A DNA stretch of 64,000 nt, taken from positions 1 to 64,000 of the forward strand of contig JAEOSL010000004.1 of NCBI GenBank assembly GCA_016840385.1, in the 5' to 3' direction. This DNA comes from Candidatus Thorarchaeota archaeon (GTDB lineage: Archaea; Asgardarchaeota; Thorarchaeia; Thorarchaeales; Thorarchaeaceae). How positions within the stretch are numbered: the first letter of the stretch is position 1; each line of letters starts with the position of its first letter. Of this stretch, positions 61,386 to 64,000 are shown one piece after another. Position numbers and translations under genes: made by a program. Under the pieces are notes generated by a model. It searched no databases. It was not told the DNA's origin and saw nothing but the letters and a program-made list of their open reading frames with translations.

Positions 61386-61582
61386 TGAATCCTCAGGTAA
61401 AATTTGTAGTTATTGGAGTCGATATGGTTTTAGAATGGAAGTTAAGCGTTTCATGCACCTATATAATAATTACTTAATGAAACAAAACAATGTGGTATTG
61501 GTTAAGTATTGAAAAGCAAAGTCTGCTTCAGAGATTGCGATTGTGGAAAACTAAATATCACCAGATTACGGAGCACCGCTGA

Positions 61583-62668
61583 GTGGTGCAGGATAGAATG
61601 ATTGACAGCTGGTTGCAAACCGCACTGGAAGAGACCTCAATTCATTATGGATTCCTAGTAGACAAACTCGTGAAACTCGGGGGAGGATTCGAAAACAAGA
61701 TGTTCGGATTCGATGATCCGGAAAATAGACTCGTCATACGGGTAACACCGCCAGGTCATAAGACACTAGCTGAAGTGAAAGCAGAAATAGACTGGTTAGC
61801 ATACCTATCCAAGCATGATGCACCAGTTGTGCATGTGATCCCTTCTCAGAACGACAACATTGTTGAAACAGTGGATACAGATGCAGGAGCGATCTCCGTT
61901 GTTTCCTTTGAATGGGCACCAGGTCGTCTCGTGACAAAAGAAGATTTCTCACCAGAGCTGTTCCATACATGGGGAGAAGCAGTAGGGTTAATGCATAGAC
62001 TTACCAAAGACTACAAACCATCATCAAAAACAACAGGGAGAATACAGTGGTTTGATGATGAATATTTGGACCGTGCGCTAATTCCATCAGACCAAGACAT
62101 TGTGCTTGAACGATTTGACACGCTCATTAAATACTTCAAGGATCAACCAACTTCTCAGGATTCATTTGGACTCATTCATCAGGATGTGCACCATGCCAAC
62201 CTATTCCTTGATGGAAAACGGCTTACAGTCCTTGACTTTGATGATAGTGTATACGGTTTCTTCGTCTTCGATATCGCTAACGCACTTGGATTTTCCATTT
62301 GGGAGAAACCAGAGAATAAGACTAATCGTGAGTTTGCAGACATCTATCTCAGGCATTTCATGATGGGATATGAGAAAGAGAATCATTTGGATGAATCGTG
62401 GAGGGAGGACTTGCCTAAGGCATTGAAATTGTTCGAGTTCATTCATTACAATGCATTCAACATGGATTATGACCTGGCTGGCAATGGATCCTTTGATGCT
62501 CTTGATGAAGGGACTAAGCTGATCCTGAAGAAATACAGGCAGAGCATTGAGGAAGATCTGCCCTATATTGAAAACACATTCTGTCCATACCAGGTGATGT
62601 ACATCATTCGTAAGATTATCAAAAAACAAGAGCGCGAAGAGGGAATGAATCCCTCCGCGTTAAACTGA
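61583..62668 (+). CDS. APH/choline-kinase-like phosphotransferase
   Basis: 361 residues of the aminoglycoside-phosphotransferase fold. Catalytic loop LIHQDVHHANLFLDG (about 194-208, HxDxxxxN with D and N) and metal motif VLDFDDS (about 214-220). N-terminal GGFENKMFGF is the nucleotide-binding loop region. Substrate may be homoserine, a sugar or another small alcohol; it is not assignable. GTG 61583 (GGAG about 9 bases upstream) or ATG 61598 (AGGA 4 bases upstream). A hairpin GCACC/GGTGC (61573-61589) overlaps this start region. Confidence 0.85.
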   Translation: MVQDRMIDSWLQTALEETSIHYGFLVDKLVKLGGGFENKMFGFDDPENRLVIRVTPPGHKTLAEVKAEIDWLAYLSKHDAPVVHVIPSQNDNIVETVDTDAGAISVVSFEWAPGRLVTKEDFSPELFHTWGEAVGLMHRLTKDYKPSSKTTGRIQWFDDEYLDRALIPSDQDIVLERFDTLIKYFKDQPTSQDSFGLIHQDVHHANLFLDGKRLTVLDFDDSVYGFFVFDIANALGFSIWEKPENKTNREFADIYLRHFMMGYEKENHLDESWREDLPKALKLFEFIHYNAFNMDYDLAGNGSFDALDEGTKLILKKYRQSIEEDLPYIENTFCPYQVMYIIRKIIKKQEREEGMNPSALN

Positions 62669-62744
62669 GTGTATACTAGATACAACTGGGAAAAATAATG
62701 AGTCAGTAGCAGTTCTTAATAGCGAATTTGGGTCTTAAACACAA

Positions 62745-64000
62745 GTGATTCTCTTGCGTAGAAACAAGTACACTCTATTACTATTGATAATTCTCGCTAG
62801 TCCGATTCCAGCACTTTTCATGGACAATACGGCTACTGAGATCTCTCCTGTACAAGTAAGTCTTCCATCTAATGGGGTAACTCCTTTTGACAGAGGACCA
62901 ACCGTGAATCTGGTAACTACAGATTCAGCAGTGATATTTTGGAGAACTGATGGTCTCACCAATGCCACAGTTAGTTATGGTTTCAACACTTCGCTATTGG
63001 AAAGTGAAACGAACACAACACTTGACACTGACCATTATGTCAGTTTGACTGGTTTGGATATTGACACCAAGTATTACTATCGAGCAAGTTCAAACGAGAT
63101 GCAGAGTCCAATTTACAGCTTCTTAACAGCACCTGCTGACGGCGATGAGTTCAAGATGATAATCGTTGGAGATAATCGTCCGCGAACAACAATTGCACAA
63201 CCACCAGAATGGGATCAGATTGCTCAGATGATAGCTGCTGAAGAACCCCACATAGTCATAATGACTGGAGACTATGTAAGAGATGTAGATGAAGATCATA
63301 CAGCTAATCTACTTGCCTGGGATTATTTCACAAACATAAGTGACGTTATTGGACATTATGCTCCAATCTACGCAGTAGCTGGGAACCATGACAAAGCGAG
63401 AGGTGGTGGACCGCTAAAGTTGGATTACTTCTTTGATGCATTCGTCCAGTATGATGAACCTTCACCTTACTACTCATTTGATTATGCAGGAGTACACATA
63501 ACTTGCTTATTTACATATGAGCTTGGATTTGATTCAAGAATAGTTGGAGATCAACTCACTTGGCTTGAGAATGATCTTGCCACAACAAACAAAGCTATGA
63601 AATTCGTCGTTGCACATACTCCCATGTACCCACAAGTGCACATCGATGACTCACTCAACATATTTCCGGAAGAGCGAGATGCACTTCAGACCCTTTTCAA
63701 GGAACATAATGTTTCACTGGTCATTTCTGGACATGATCATCTATTTGACAGGTTAACTGTGAATGGTCTAACTCAAATCATATCAGGTGGCGGTGGAGCC
63801 CCACTCTATGACCATCCCTTCTGGGGTGGAGGATACCATCACTATGTCAGGTCATACGTGAATAGTGGTCACATCAATATCTCTGCAGTAAAAATTGATG
63901 GAGTTGTAGCAGAAACTTATGAACTGCCATACGATGGTCCAATAGAAATCAGGCATCGAATTATCCCAAGTGGTAGTACTAAGTCAGTTGGAACAATGCC
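62745..64000 (+). CDS. Secreted calcineurin-like metallophosphoesterase with FN3 domain (3' truncated)
   Basis: At least 418 residues, continuing past the window end. From GTG 62745 it encodes a signal peptide (RRNKYTLLLLLIILASPIPA), a purple-acid-phosphatase-like fibronectin domain (about 45-115, VTTDSAVIFWRT...TTLDTDHYVSLTGL), then a metallophosphoesterase domain with GDNR, GDYV, GNHD, VAHTP and GHDH motifs, which supply the dinuclear metal site. In the first motif the usual GDxH is GDNR, so the first metal ligand set is partly altered. Expected to act outside the cell. It follows the APH gene by 76 bases but has no shared reading. Confidence 0.88.
   Translation, partial: MILLRRNKYTLLLLIILASPIPALFMDNTATEISPVQVSLPSNGVTPFDRGPTVNLVTTDSAVIFWRTDGLTNATVSYGFNTSLLESETNTTLDTDHYVSLTGLDIDTKYYYRASSNEMQSPIYSFLTAPADGDEFKMIIVGDNRPRTTIAQPPEWDQIAQMIAAEEPHIVIMTGDYVRDVDEDHTANLLAWDYFTNISDVIGHYAPIYAVAGNHDKARGGGPLKLDYFFDAFVQYDEPSPYYSFDYAGVHITCLFTYELGFDSRIVGDQLTWLENDLATTNKAMKFVVAHTPMYPQVHIDDSLNIFPEERDALQTLFKEHNVSLVISGHDHLFDRLTVNGLTQIISGGGGAPLYDHPFWGGGYHHYVRSYVNSGHINISAVKIDGVVAETYELPYDGPIEIRHRIIPSGSTKSVGTM

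Noticed and set aside
1..64000. CRISPR arrays and additional tRNA or rRNA genes
   Set aside because: No regularly spaced repeats were seen, and no other cloverleaf with a GTTCRA T loop outside coding sequence was found by eye.

Overview
The window is archaeal and most likely from an Asgard archaeon, possibly a Thorarchaeia-like lineage. The archaeal evidence is a geranylgeranylglyceryl-phosphate synthase, two TFB initiation factors, RpoP, an SUI1/eIF1 homologue with a zinc knuckle, a tRNA-intron endonuclease and an archaeal-type leucyl-tRNA synthetase. The Asgard hint is the combination of a Ras/Rab-like GTPase beside a longin/roadblock-like regulator, a stand-alone roadblock protein, a Get3 ATPase with the CxxC motif, very large beta-helix surface proteins and a eukaryote-like selenocysteine pathway. 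The lineage is inferred from gene content and was not tested by phylogeny.

Layout. 1-4.7 kb: a LolCDE/MacB-like ABC exporter (permease-ATPase-permease). 4.7-5.8 kb: a secreted beta-helix protein. 5.9-12.5 kb: a ferredoxin, several uncharacterised proteins, DUF211, HypD, a possible structured RNA, MobA and a large HdrA homologue. 12.6-27.3 kb: housekeeping genes (GGGPS, roadblock, methionine aminopeptidase, TFB, eIF1, a radical SAM enzyme, RpoP, Get3, UppP, DUF47/PhoU-like, tRNA endonuclease, an AIR-synthase-related protein, a ModE-like regulator, a membrane polyferredoxin). 27.5-30.0 kb: a G-rich orphan gene, a pilin-like gene and a TnpB transposon gene. 30.0-34.3 kb: the selenocysteine locus (EFSec/SelB, SepSecS, an unknown protein, tRNA-Sec with anticodon UCA, and PSTK on the other strand). 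34.4-42.5 kb: a second TFB, unknown genes, an isoprenylcysteine-methyltransferase-like protein, a degenerate AstE/AspA-like protein, LeuRS and a DUF998 protein. 42.6-50.9 kb: a histidine kinase, an MvhD-ferredoxin/CooF-like/MetV-like redox operon, a stand-alone Lrp sensor domain, and a tungsten-type aldehyde oxidoreductase operon with its own ferredoxin and MoaD-like protein. 51-56.2 kb: a PfkB kinase, an M24 peptidase, the GTPase and longin-like pair, and a PH-like zinc-ribbon membrane protein. 56.4-64 kb: DUF998, a 1435-residue beta-helix/Ig-like surface protein, an APH-type kinase and a truncated secreted metallophosphoesterase.

How the genes fit together. HdrA, MvhD, the polyferredoxins, the aldehyde oxidoreductase, HypD, MobA, MoaD and ModE point to anaerobic ferredoxin- and hydrogen-linked metabolism with Mo/W cofactors. 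The Sec locus holds the tRNA, the kinase (PSTK), the Ser/Sep-to-Sec converting enzyme (SepSecS) and the elongation factor, so only a selenophosphate synthetase and SerRS from elsewhere would be needed. I found no selenoprotein in the window: HdrA and MvhD, which are selenoproteins in some methanogens, carry no in-frame UGA here.
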